In this document: in pieces, positions 41,839-50,682 of the stretch
How positions within the stretch are numbered: the stretch's first letter is position 1
Layout: each line of letters starts with the position of its first letter
NCBI GenBank assembly: GCA_040218445.1
Contig: JAVJRK010000010.1
Span: forward strand, 496,001-560,000
From: UBA1479 sp040218445
Lineage (GTDB): Bacteria; Pseudomonadota; Alphaproteobacteria; Rhodospirillales; Casp-alpha2
Length of the DNA stretch: 64,000 nt
Reading direction: 5' to 3'
The notes under the pieces: model-generated
Database searches by the model: none
What the model saw: only the letters and a program-made list of their open reading frames with translations
What the model was told of the DNA's origin: nothing
Made by a program: the position numbers and the translations under genes

Positions 41839-42824
41839 ACACGGGGCCGGCAATGACATCGTCCCCACCCCTGATGGAACTGTATCGGCACATGCTGCTG
41901 CTGCGGCGCGTCGAAGAAGCCTTGGCGTCCGCCTACAAGCGCCAGGAAATGCGCACGCCAACCCATTTCGGCATCGGCCAGGAAGCAGTCGCCGTCGGTG
42001 TTTGTGCGGGCCTCGGTGACGGCGACGTCGTCTACAGCCATCACCGCGCGCACAACCATTATCTGGCCCGAGGCGGTGGTATCCGCGCATTGGCGGCAGA
42101 GCTTCTCGGCCGTGAAACCGGCTGTTCCGGCGGACGTGGCGGCTCGGTACACCTGACCGCGAAAGAGATCGGCTTCGTCGCCAGTTCGGCCATTCTGGGC
42201 CAAACAATCCCGGTAGCCGTCGGCAGCGCCCTGGCCTTCAAAATGGATGGTCTGCCGAATGTCGCCGTCAGTTTTTTCGGCGAAGCCGCCTGCGAAGAAG
42301 GCGTGATTTACGAAAGTTTCAATTTCGCGTCGATCCGCAAGCTGCCCGTCTTATTTGCTTGTGAAAACAACCTGTATTCCACGGAAAGCCCATTATCCGT
42401 ACGCCAAGCGCCGAACACCGATCTGTGCGCGCGGGCCCGCAGTTTCGGGATCGATGCTCTCCGCGTTGACGGCAACGATGTCGCGGCTGTTAACGCCGCC
42501 GCGCGAGAGGCTATCGCCCGGGCCCGCGCCGGCGACGGCCCCACGTTCCTGGAATGTATGACCTATCGGTGGCTTGAACATGTAGGTCCGTATTTCGACC
42601 ATGAACTTGGTCGCGATTACCGCAGCGAAGCGGAACTACGTGAGTGGATGGCTCGTTGCCCGATCGACAGGTGCCGCCGCATACTGTTGGACGATGGTGT
42701 CTGCGACGAGGCCACGCTGCAAGAAATAGACGACCAGTTGAAGGCACACATAAATCGCGACATCGAGGCCGCACAAAACGATCCCTGGCCCGATTCATCG
42801 AGTTTAATGCACCATGTCGACTGA
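41835..42824 (+). CDS. TPP-dependent dehydrogenase E1 component, alpha subunit
   Basis: A 329-residue protein of the 2-oxoacid dehydrogenase/acetoin dehydrogenase E1-alpha type. It has FGIGQEAVAVG, a GxGG-containing HLTAKEIGF loop and the TPP/Mg motif around residue 147. There the usual GDG is GEA (FFGEAACEEG), with the later ENN kept. It pairs with the E1-beta gene that follows after 69 bases. No E2 lipoyl transferase or E3 is nearby, so the pair may carry out a carboligation or decarboxylation on sugar intermediates instead of feeding CoA. It overlaps the methyltransferase stop by four bases. Confidence 0.85.
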   Translation: MNTGPAMTSSPPLMELYRHMLLLRRVEEALASAYKRQEMRTPTHFGIGQEAVAVGVCAGLGDGDVVYSHHRAHNHYLARGGGIRALAAELLGRETGCSGGRGGSVHLTAKEIGFVASSAILGQTIPVAVGSALAFKMDGLPNVAVSFFGEAACEEGVIYESFNFASIRKLPVLFACENNLYSTESPLSVRQAPNTDLCARARSFGIDALRVDGNDVAAVNAAAREAIARARAGDGPTFLECMTYRWLEHVGPYFDHELGRDYRSEAELREWMARCPIDRCRRILLDDGVCDEATLQEIDDQLKAHINRDIEAAQNDPWPDSSSLMHHVD

Positions 42825-42893
42825 TCGTTATATGACCGGCAATGGAACGAAGAATTTGATGCTTCTTCCCACACAATCATCAGGGATTGATTC

Positions 42894-43931
42894 TTGACTA
42901 GGACGCTTACCTACGCTGAAGCCATTTCGGAAGGGACCGTGCTGGCCATGGAGCGTGATCCTTCGATTTTCATGGCAGGCATCGGCACGACGTATTCATC
43001 CGCCGTGTTCGGCACAAGCCAAGAAGCTCTTGACCGTTTCGGCACAGACCGTGTGTTCGACGTCCCCGCCATGGAAAATGCCCTAACCGGCATTGGCATC
43101 GGCGCCGCCGCGATGGGCAAGCATCCCCTTCTTGTACATCTGCGTAATGACTTCATGTTTCTTGCCCTGGATCAGATGGTCAATTTGGCATCCAAGTGGC
43201 GCTACATGTTCGGTGATCGGGCGGGATCCATGCCGCTGACCGTGCGTGCCATCGTCGGTCGCGGATGGGGGCAGGGCGCCACCCATTCACAAAGCCTGCA
43301 TGCGACCCTCGCGCATTTTCCCGGCCTGACCGTACTTCTTCCTGCACAGCCTAAAGATGCGAAAGGCATGCTACTGGGGGCCCTGCGGGCGAAGAAGCCT
43401 TGCGTCATCATCGAACACCGGACCCTTTACCCGCAATCCGGCACCGTGCCCGAAGGAGATGCCCCGACCCCCATTGAGGGAGCTGAAGTGCTTCGCGCGG
43501 GATCCGACATCACCATCATCGGCGCGTCGCAATCGGTTATCGAAGGTATACGCGCGGCTGCTTGTTTGGCCGACGCAAACGTACAGGCAGAGGTCATAGA
43601 CATTCGGGTCGCCCGCCCCCTGGATCGGGAAACCATCCTGACTTCCATCCGCAAGACGGGCCGGGCTCTGGTTCTCGATACAAGCTGGGCCCACTGTGGA
43701 CTGTCGGCGGAAGTTGCCGCGATCATTGCCGAAGCCGGCTTGGCCACCGATGACATGGCGGTGCGGCGCATTACGCCGGCCGATTGCCCAGCACCTGTTT
43801 CCAAACCGCTGGAAGACGCATTCTATCCAACAGTGGAAACCATCGCCCGCACGGCCGCTGAAATGGTCGGAGCAGACCCCGATCAAATCACCATCGATGA
43901 AACCCGCGATGACTTTAACGGTCCATACTAG
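42894..43931 (+). CDS. TPP-dependent dehydrogenase E1 component, beta subunit
   Basis: A 345-residue transketolase-like pyrimidine-binding protein with the C-terminal transketolase domain. The N-terminus TLTYAEAISEG, the VPAMENALTGIGIGAAAMG segment and HSQSLHATLAHFPGLTV match E1-beta. The start is a TTG at 42894 with an AGGGA site; the next ATG (42948) would remove conserved residues. It completes the heterodimer with 41835-42824. Between the two genes are 69 bases without notable structure. Confidence 0.87.
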   Translation: MTRTLTYAEAISEGTVLAMERDPSIFMAGIGTTYSSAVFGTSQEALDRFGTDRVFDVPAMENALTGIGIGAAAMGKHPLLVHLRNDFMFLALDQMVNLASKWRYMFGDRAGSMPLTVRAIVGRGWGQGATHSQSLHATLAHFPGLTVLLPAQPKDAKGMLLGALRAKKPCVIIEHRTLYPQSGTVPEGDAPTPIEGAEVLRAGSDITIIGASQSVIEGIRAAACLADANVQAEVIDIRVARPLDRETILTSIRKTGRALVLDTSWAHCGLSAEVAAIIAEAGLATDDMAVRRITPADCPAPVSKPLEDAFYPTVETIARTAAEMVGADPDQITIDETRDDFNGPY

Positions 43932-44011
43932 ACCGCGGCCATAGTTTCCAAATGCCGGCCCATCCTATTGCTCGCTATTATTTTCATACTTAATAAAGCA
44001 CAGCCCTTCTG

Positions 44012-44938
44012 ATGGCTGATCAAACGCAACGCTGCCTGATCGTCGGTGCGTCGGGTTACCTCGGCTCACGCCTGCTTGCCAAGCTGGGTGATGCCGCGGT
44101 TCCAACTTATCGCCGGCAGCCGGTGGCAGGCGGCGTCCTGTTCGACTCCCAGACCATGCGGCTCGCGGACGCGGTCAACCTTGACGGACTGACACATGCG
44201 ATTCTGTTGCTTGGGGAATCAAGCATCGCGACCTGCGCCCTGGAACCGGAGCGAACCGATCAAATCAACATCGCAAGCATCGAAGCTATCCTCACGGATC
44301 TTCGCTTGAAAAACATTAAGCCGGTTTTCATGTCATCCGACGCGGTTTTCGAAGGCCGCACAGGCGATTACACTGAGACGAGCCTCCCCAGCCCGACCAT
44401 GCGCTACGGTGTTCAAAAATTGGAAGTTGAGCGCATCATTCAGGCAAGCTTCGACGATTATCTGATTTTCCGCGCCAGCAAAGTTTACGATTCTGACCCG
44501 AATAGCATCGGCTTGCTGGCACGATGGTTGGACGATATCCGCCAGGCCAGGCCGATTAAATGCGCCACGGATCACAAATTTTGTCCAGTCAATCAGGAGA
44601 ATTTGATCGACGCCATGGCCGCAGCGATCACGAAGGGTTTTTCCGGGATATACCACGCCGCCGGCCCGGAACCGGTGACCTATTGGACCCTGTTTCATAC
44701 GTTTCTTGACGCCATGGGCATTCCGGCAGCATCGACCGACGTACAACCCGCATTGATCAATGACTTTGCCGTCGGTGGTGAACAACGGCCAATCGACAAT
44801 TCCATGACCTCGGATCGACTGTACACGACGTTGGGCATTGACCGAGACCATCCGGTCGACGTCTGCCGCAAATTCCACATCCAAGCCGCCGCTTCGATGC
44901 CCGCAAGTATCGGCGGTGCCGCAGGGGCCGGCGCATGA
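44012..44938 (+). CDS. RmlD-like sugar-nucleotide-binding SDR
   Basis: A 308-residue SDR related to dTDP-4-dehydrorhamnose reductase (RmlD). The NAD loop is IVGASGYLGSRLL, VFMSSDAVFEGRTGDYTE is the Ser region and MRYGVQKLEVE the YxxxK pair. RmlD-like enzymes reduce 4-keto sugars. It begins 80 bases after E1-beta; that gap (TATTATTTTCATACTTAAT-type, AT-rich) might contain a secondary promoter, but none is clear. It overlaps the next gene by four bases. Confidence 0.83.
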   Translation: MADQTQRCLIVGASGYLGSRLLAKLGDAAVPTYRRQPVAGGVLFDSQTMRLADAVNLDGLTHAILLLGESSIATCALEPERTDQINIASIEAILTDLRLKNIKPVFMSSDAVFEGRTGDYTETSLPSPTMRYGVQKLEVERIIQASFDDYLIFRASKVYDSDPNSIGLLARWLDDIRQARPIKCATDHKFCPVNQENLIDAMAAAITKGFSGIYHAAGPEPVTYWTLFHTFLDAMGIPAASTDVQPALINDFAVGGEQRPIDNSMTSDRLYTTLGIDRDHPVDVCRKFHIQAAASMPASIGGAAGAGA

Positions 44939-46494
44939 AGCGATTGATCGTCTGCACCATGAGCGCGGCAAGGCGCATCGCCGCGTTTGCCCTCCGCTTG
45001 CTGGAACCGGTCCTTCTGGCTGTACTACCGCCACGTTCGGAAAATGCCGCGCGCCTCAATTACGCACGCGCGCAACGCCACTATATCCGCCTCAAGTTGG
45101 CGACTTCCAATCCACAACGCCCCCATGGCCTGCTTGCATCCCTTGCTGACGAGACGATCCGCTGCCTGGATCTGGCCGTTGTCGGCAGCCCGCGTCTTTT
45201 TTTCGCGCACCGCCTAGCATCATCCGTACATTTCATGGTCGGTAATGCAGAGGGGTTTCTTTCGCGCCTTGTCGATTTTTACGCCGCACGGGATGCTTAT
45301 GCGAAATCCCGGCAATTCGACCGTTTGGGTCTTCGTTTCATTCCGCCTTGGCCGGTCATGCGCACGATCGGCAATACGGCCGTGTACGAAGGCCTCATCA
45401 AATGCCGTATACTGAACCAAGATGATTCGCGCCTGATGTTGGTTTATGACCGCCGCAACGCAGGGTCTTTTGTAAATCCGCATCTGATGTCCTATTGGCA
45501 GGATTACATGACGATCATCGATGATCCCGCCACATGCCGCATCACCGATCCCATCGCCGCCGCCCTGAGCGAGGAAGATGCCGGCCCCTTCCGGCTCGGC
45601 GACAAGATCCTACCGACGCATTCAGCATTGGCATTGGCCAATCATCAATGGGAAACCGAAGGTCGACCGCCGGTGTTCCGTTTGCGCGAGGAAGACCGCG
45701 CCAGGGGCGTTGCCGCATTACAGAACTTCGGCTTCAATGAACATGATTGGTTCGTCTGCCTTCACGTACGCGAACCTTCGGCCAAAGGGAACGAACCGTT
45801 CCGTCAAGCCGCCATCGATGATTACATTCCCGCGATCAAAGCTGTTACCGATCGTGGCGGATGGGTCGTCCGTCTGGGTATCGGCGGCCCACCCTTACCG
45901 GCCATGGAACATGTTTTGGATTATGCCAATAGTGCCATTCGCAGCGATTGGATGGATGTGTTCCTTTGCGGCGCCTGCCGGTTCTTCATTGGCACCTCGT
46001 CTGGAATGTACACCGTTTCGCACGCCTTCGGCCGGCCGGTGGTGCAAACCAATTATCTGCCGACCTCGACACTTTACCTGGGTAGCGACCATTTGTTTCT
46101 TCCGAAACTGGCCCGGAATAAAACAACCGGAAACATGCTGTCGTTCAACGATTTGATGAGTGCACCGTTCAGTATCGCGGCCAATGATGCCGTTCTTGAC
46201 GAAATTCTTGACGTCACCGTGATCAGCAATACGGCGGAGGAAATCCGTGAAGTGGTCGAAGAAATGATCGATCAAGTGGATGGCCGGCCCGACGCAACAG
46301 GCAACGAACAAGACCGGCATCTTCAGGATCGGTTCAAGGCCCTCACCGCCGCCGCCGGCACCCTTGTGGGGCTGCCCGGCGTTCCACTGAACTGCCGGAT
46401 CGGAACGGCGTTTTTGCGTCGCCATCAATCTTTGCTACCCATCGATACGACTGATCCGACATCAGAAACAGAAAGCCAAACAACCCATGCGTAA
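44935..46494 (+). CDS. TIGR04372 family glycosyltransferase-like protein
   Basis: A 519-residue protein. A hydrophobic N-terminal segment (about 10-32) may anchor it. From about residue 270 it shows the TIGR04372 pattern: DWFVCLHVREPS, AAIDDYIPAIKAV, GGWVVRLGIGG, and later CRFFIGTSSGMYTVSHAFGRPVV, a GT-B-like donor-site motif. Members of this family sit in polysaccharide loci and are predicted glycosyltransferases. A smaller relative is at 53143. The last 60 residues have no recognised domain. Acceptor and donor unknown. Confidence 0.72.
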   Translation: MKRLIVCTMSAARRIAAFALRLLEPVLLAVLPPRSENAARLNYARAQRHYIRLKLATSNPQRPHGLLASLADETIRCLDLAVVGSPRLFFAHRLASSVHFMVGNAEGFLSRLVDFYAARDAYAKSRQFDRLGLRFIPPWPVMRTIGNTAVYEGLIKCRILNQDDSRLMLVYDRRNAGSFVNPHLMSYWQDYMTIIDDPATCRITDPIAAALSEEDAGPFRLGDKILPTHSALALANHQWETEGRPPVFRLREEDRARGVAALQNFGFNEHDWFVCLHVREPSAKGNEPFRQAAIDDYIPAIKAVTDRGGWVVRLGIGGPPLPAMEHVLDYANSAIRSDWMDVFLCGACRFFIGTSSGMYTVSHAFGRPVVQTNYLPTSTLYLGSDHLFLPKLARNKTTGNMLSFNDLMSAPFSIAANDAVLDEILDVTVISNTAEEIREVVEEMIDQVDGRPDATGNEQDRHLQDRFKALTAAAGTLVGLPGVPLNCRIGTAFLRRHQSLLPIDTTDPTSETESQTTHA

Positions 46495-47308
46495 TGTAAT
46501 AGACGTCAATGCCGCGCAGGCACGCTGCAAAGCATTCCGCCGTCGAATTCTCGATATCTCACAGACTGTCTCCGCGCTTCACGCTGCAGCGGCGTTTTCA
46601 GCTATGGAAATGGTCGATGTCATCTACCACGAGTTAATGCGGTGGGACACCAAGACCGACAGCCCGGACACCTTCATGATGTCCAAGGGCCATGGCTGCA
46701 TGATCCAATATGTGATCCTTGAAGAGTTGGGCATCTTGTCGCGCAACGACCTTGATCTTTACTGCAAACCTGAAGGCCGGCTTGGTTGCCATCCCGACTA
46801 TGGGGTGCCCGGCATCGCGGCGTCCACGGGGTCACTCGGTCACGGCATGTCGATGGCGACCGGAATTGCCTATACCGAGCGGTCCGTATCCAAGAATGAC
46901 AATCGGGTTTTCGTCGTCCTAAGCGACGGAGAGCTTCAGGAAGGCTCGACCTGGGAAGGCATGATGATGGCCGCCAATCTAGAGGTCGACAACCTGATTG
47001 CCTTTCTCGACCACAATGGCTTTCAATCGTTCGGTCGCACGTCTGAAACGCATCCCTCTTTCTATCCGATTCAAGAAAAGGTTGAAGCCTTTGGCTGGGA
47101 AACGGCAACGGTCAACGGCCACGATGCCGATGCCATTTTTACCGCGGTCAATGACCGAAAGGGCGGGCGCCCCTTTATGCTGATCGGCGATACGGTAAAG
47201 GGGCGGGGTGTTTCGTTTATGGAGAATATTCCGATCTGGCATTACCGTTCACCCACCCCTGAAGAATACAAGCAAGCAGTCGATGAGCTGACCGAGGTGA
47301 CGTCATGA
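46487..47308 (+). CDS. Transketolase, N-terminal subunit
   Basis: A 273-residue TPP-binding half of a split transketolase. SKGHGCMIQYV, TGSLGHGMSMA and SDGELQEGSTWEG (around residue 143, the Mg/TPP motif) are conserved. It begins eight bases inside the previous gene and is coupled to the C-terminal subunit. With transaldolase (33704) it would allow local synthesis of sedoheptulose 7-phosphate from fructose 6-phosphate and erythrose 4-phosphate. A two-carbon transfer to another sugar is the alternative. Confidence 0.9.
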   Translation: MRNVIDVNAAQARCKAFRRRILDISQTVSALHAAAAFSAMEMVDVIYHELMRWDTKTDSPDTFMMSKGHGCMIQYVILEELGILSRNDLDLYCKPEGRLGCHPDYGVPGIAASTGSLGHGMSMATGIAYTERSVSKNDNRVFVVLSDGELQEGSTWEGMMMAANLEVDNLIAFLDHNGFQSFGRTSETHPSFYPIQEKVEAFGWETATVNGHDADAIFTAVNDRKGGRPFMLIGDTVKGRGVSFMENIPIWHYRSPTPEEYKQAVDELTEVTS

Positions 47309-48219
47309 GGAACAAGTTCGCCGACACGCTTTACGAAATCGGCCAGAAAGACCATCGGATTTGCGCCCTGGTCGCGGATATCTCACCGGCCGGATCCATG
47401 GTCGATTTCCGTAATCAATTCCCAGAACGGTTTATCAATTGCGGCGTCGCGGAACAGTCCATGATCGGCATCGCTGCGGGAATGGCGCTCAAGGGGATGC
47501 GGCCGTTCTGTTACACGATCGCGGCCTTTTCCCTATACCGACCGTTCGAAATGGTGCGCGACGATCTGGCCTACCAGAATTTACCGGTCACGGTGATCGG
47601 CATGGGCGCAGGCGTGATCTATTCCACCCTGGGCGGCACTCACCACACCATGGAAGACGTCGCGATTGCCAGCGCCGTCCCGAACATGACCGTCCTAGCG
47701 CCTTGTGATCCTCAGGAAATGCGCCTGGCCACCGCATGGTGCGCGACGGAAAGCACCGGCCCTGTCTACATGCGGCTGGGCAAGGCTGGCGAACCCGATT
47801 TGACGGCAGATGCCGTCGACCCCTTTGAAATCGGCAAGGTCCGCTACCTCCGCAAAGGCAGCGACGTCGCCATTTTGACTTATGGGATTACCATGGCAAT
47901 GGGCTACGAAATTGCCGATCGCCTGGCCGATGCGGGGCAATCCGTTTCCGTATTGTCATGTCACACCATCAAACCGCTTGATGTCGATGGCATTGCAGAT
48001 GTCCTGGCCCGCCATAACCGCGTAATCGTTGTCGAGGAACATGTACCGCATGGCGGTCTTGGTTCCCGGGTCAAGGAGATCGCCTGGGACACCGGATCAT
48101 CCTGCCAACTGAACTGTTTCTCCTTGAAGGATGAGTTCATTCATTTTTACGGCGATCATGCCGGGCTTCTCAATGAACACGGCCTGAGCGTCGAAAAAAT
48201 CATCAAAGCGGTTGGTTGA
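47305..48219 (+). CDS. Transketolase, C-terminal subunit
   Basis: A 304-residue pyrimidine-binding and C-terminal half of the split transketolase. The catalytic Glu lies in NCGVAEQSMIGIAAGMA, and the C-terminal strand pattern is VVEEHVPHGGLGSRVKE. Start and stop overlap the neighbours by four bases (ATGA upstream; TTGA at the next gene if its TTG is used). Works with 46487-47308. Confidence 0.9.
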   Translation: MRNKFADTLYEIGQKDHRICALVADISPAGSMVDFRNQFPERFINCGVAEQSMIGIAAGMALKGMRPFCYTIAAFSLYRPFEMVRDDLAYQNLPVTVIGMGAGVIYSTLGGTHHTMEDVAIASAVPNMTVLAPCDPQEMRLATAWCATESTGPVYMRLGKAGEPDLTADAVDPFEIGKVRYLRKGSDVAILTYGITMAMGYEIADRLADAGQSVSVLSCHTIKPLDVDGIADVLARHNRVIVVEEHVPHGGLGSRVKEIAWDTGSSCQLNCFSLKDEFIHFYGDHAGLLNEHGLSVEKIIKAVG

Positions 48220-48230
48220 CGCGCAAACTC

Positions 48231-49340
48231 ATGACTGATCTGTCCATTCGGTTTCGTGACCTGCGGGTCACTGATCCCGCATTGAAGGCGCGCCTGATGC
48301 GTGTTTTCGAGCGGGTACTCGACCATGGCATGGTGATCGGCGGACCCGAACTTGACGCATTCGAGCGCCAGTTCGCCGAATTCTGCGGCACGCGCTTCGC
48401 CATCGGCACCGCCAGCGGCACAAGCGCCATCTATCTTGCCCTGCGCGGCCTTGAGGTCGGGCCCGGCGATGAAGTCATTACCTCGCCCCTGTCCTGGATC
48501 GCGACCTTGAATGCGATCACCGCCGTGGGCGCCACGCCGGTTTTTGCCGATATCGGTGATGATTTGAACATCGACCCCGCAACCATCAACGCAGCCGTGT
48601 CGAACCGGACGCGGGCAATTCTACCCGTTCATTTCACCGGTCGTCTGTGCGACATGAACCCCATCGTCGACACGGCGCGGAAGCATGACTTGGTGGTCAT
48701 CGAAGACGCCGCGCAAGCCACCGGGGCACAATACCATGGGCGCCCTGCGGGGGCGTTCAGCGACGCCGCCGCCTTCAGCTTCAATCCCATGAAGGTATTC
48801 GGTGCTCTGGGTGAAGCGGGCATGGTGACGACGTCTGACCCCGCAGTCCGCGAAAAAATCGAAAGCCTGCGTTATCTTGGCACCATCAATCGAGAGATTT
48901 GCATTGCCCGCGAGTTGAACCACAAGATGGATGCCCTGCAAGCCGCATTCCTGGGCGAACTTTTGTCTGATCTTGAAAGCAATGTCGCAACCCGCACCCG
49001 GCTTGCGCAAATTTACGCGGAACGGCTTTCAGGCATCGTCCGCTGCCCAACCGTCAGCAATGACCGCCGCAGCGTGTTCTTCGACTACACGGTCGCCGCC
49101 GAACGGCGAGACGATCTGCTGGCCCATCTGACGAAACAAGGCATCGAAGCAAAAATTAAACATCAGCCGCTGATGTGCGATCAACCTGCCTATGCCGATC
49201 TTCCGAAGGCGGACGTCCCCGTCGCCCGACGGCTTGTCGGTAAAATCATCACCTTGCCGCTTCACGAAAAGATGAGCGACACCGATATACATGCCGTGGC
49301 CGATGCCGTTTGTGCATTTTATGACGGGCCCGCGAAGTGA
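48231..49340 (+). CDS. DegT/DnrJ/EryC1/StrS aminotransferase
   Basis: A 369-residue PLP-dependent sugar aminotransferase. The Schiff-base lysine is Lys188 in FSFNPMKVFG, the phosphate site is GTASGTSAIYLAL and the PLP-Asp is in IEDAAQATGA. It transfers an amino group from glutamate to a keto sugar nucleotide. A TTG at 48216 that overlaps the upstream stop would add five residues; I prefer the ATG at 48231. Its product amine could be the substrate of one of the formyltransferases. Confidence 0.88.
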   Translation: MTDLSIRFRDLRVTDPALKARLMRVFERVLDHGMVIGGPELDAFERQFAEFCGTRFAIGTASGTSAIYLALRGLEVGPGDEVITSPLSWIATLNAITAVGATPVFADIGDDLNIDPATINAAVSNRTRAILPVHFTGRLCDMNPIVDTARKHDLVVIEDAAQATGAQYHGRPAGAFSDAAAFSFNPMKVFGALGEAGMVTTSDPAVREKIESLRYLGTINREICIARELNHKMDALQAAFLGELLSDLESNVATRTRLAQIYAERLSGIVRCPTVSNDRRSVFFDYTVAAERRDDLLAHLTKQGIEAKIKHQPLMCDQPAYADLPKADVPVARRLVGKIITLPLHEKMSDTDIHAVADAVCAFYDGPAK

Positions 49341-50176
49341 CACATACCGTCGTCGTCGGTGCCGGTGGGTTTATCGGACGGGAAATTACCCATGTGCTGG
49401 GCGATCTGGCGCTACCGTTCCGGTCCGCCGATGTCGACCTGCGGGACGGCGCCGCTGTCCGTCAGATCATAGGTCCGGTTTTGACGGGAAACGCTTTTAT
49501 ATATAGCGCCGGCATTCATCGGCAGCGGGGTGACGACTTTGCCGTCCTGATGGATAATCTTCAAATGGTCGAGAATATGATCGCGGCAATAGAATCGGCA
49601 CCGCCCCGATCCGTCGTATTTCTGAGTTCCGTCGAGGTTTATGGTGCGCCCGAAACCTTACCCGTAACCGAACAAACCCCGCTCATGCCAACTTATCGTT
49701 ATGCCGTCGGCAAAATCGCTTGCGAATTGTTGCTTTCCCGTCATTGCCGACAAGCCGGCATTCCTTTGGCAATTCTCCGTCTTCCCGGCGTGTATGGCGC
49801 AGGTGACAACGGCGTCAGCATTGTCGGACGTCTGGTCAGTGCCGCATCCGGTGGACAGCCCTTTACACTGATGGGCGACGGAAACACACGTCGCGATTAC
49901 ATTCATGTTTCAGACGTCGCGCGGGCGGCGGTCCAACTGGCCGACGAAGGGATCGACGGCACGTTGAACCTGGCAACCGGCGACGACCGATCGTTGAATG
50001 ACCTGATCGATCTGGTGTCATCACACATCGGCTCCTGCCGGATTACCCGTGCCGCGCCTGCGCCCGGTGATTTCAACTTGTCTTTTGACGTAACCGCCAT
50101 GAACCGTATCCTGCCCGGGTTTTCGCCGATCCGCATCGAAGACGGCATCGGCAACTATGCGGAATCCGTAAATTGA
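49337..50176 (+). CDS. NAD-dependent epimerase/dehydratase (SDR)
   Basis: A 279-residue extended SDR. VVGAGGFIGREI binds NAD, FLSSVEVYGAPE is the Ser region and YRYAVGKIACE supplies YxxxK. It is shorter than most epimerases. The start is GTG at 49337, overlapping the aminotransferase stop (GTGA). Likely acts on the aminosugar made by the previous gene. Substrate unknown. Confidence 0.85.
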   Translation: MTHTVVVGAGGFIGREITHVLGDLALPFRSADVDLRDGAAVRQIIGPVLTGNAFIYSAGIHRQRGDDFAVLMDNLQMVENMIAAIESAPPRSVVFLSSVEVYGAPETLPVTEQTPLMPTYRYAVGKIACELLLSRHCRQAGIPLAILRLPGVYGAGDNGVSIVGRLVSAASGGQPFTLMGDGNTRRDYIHVSDVARAAVQLADEGIDGTLNLATGDDRSLNDLIDLVSSHIGSCRITRAAPAPGDFNLSFDVTAMNRILPGFSPIRIEDGIGNYAESVN

Positions 50177-50682
50177 GCAACGCAACCTTTGCCACCGGAC
50201 CGATCGTATCCGTTTCCGCCGATATGGTCGCGGATCTAAAGTCCAAGGCCGCCGCCGCGGACAGCGGCCGCTTCCGGTTTTGCCTGCATCAATCGGTATC
50301 TGAAAATACACAGGAAATGGTGATTGCCTGCCGGCGCGACACCGTCATGCCGCCGCATCGGCACCCAGAAGGCCGCAGCGAGTCCTATCACGTCATCGAA
50401 GGCGCCATGACGGTGCTGTTCTTTGGCGATGATGGCGCATTGATCGATCATCTGGATATGGGCGCGCACGACAGCGGCAAGCCGTATCTCTATCGTCTTG
50501 GCCGCCCCGTATGGCATACCGCCTATCCAACCACGGAATGGCTGGTCTATCACGAAGTGCTGACAGGGCCCTTCGATATCGATCAGGTGGTCGAATATCC
50601 TGACTGGCTGCCACAGGGGACCGACACGACGCGAGTTGCCGCATTCCTCGACCGCGCCGCGGCGACGGCCAACCCGGTGTGA
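50173..50682 (+). CDS. wbuC: WbuC family cupin-fold metalloprotein
   Basis: A 169-residue cupin. The metal ligands are in PPHRHPEGRSESYHVIEG (two His, one Glu, one His region) and in RPVWHTAYP. WbuC proteins occur in O-antigen loci, often with formyl- or N-acetyl-amino-deoxy sugar genes, and their reaction is unknown. The start is a TTG at 50173 overlapping the upstream stop (TTGA). Length is typical of the family. Confidence 0.82.
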   Translation: MSNATFATGPIVSVSADMVADLKSKAAAADSGRFRFCLHQSVSENTQEMVIACRRDTVMPPHRHPEGRSESYHVIEGAMTVLFFGDDGALIDHLDMGAHDSGKPYLYRLGRPVWHTAYPTTEWLVYHEVLTGPFDIDQVVEYPDWLPQGTDTTRVAAFLDRAAATANPV

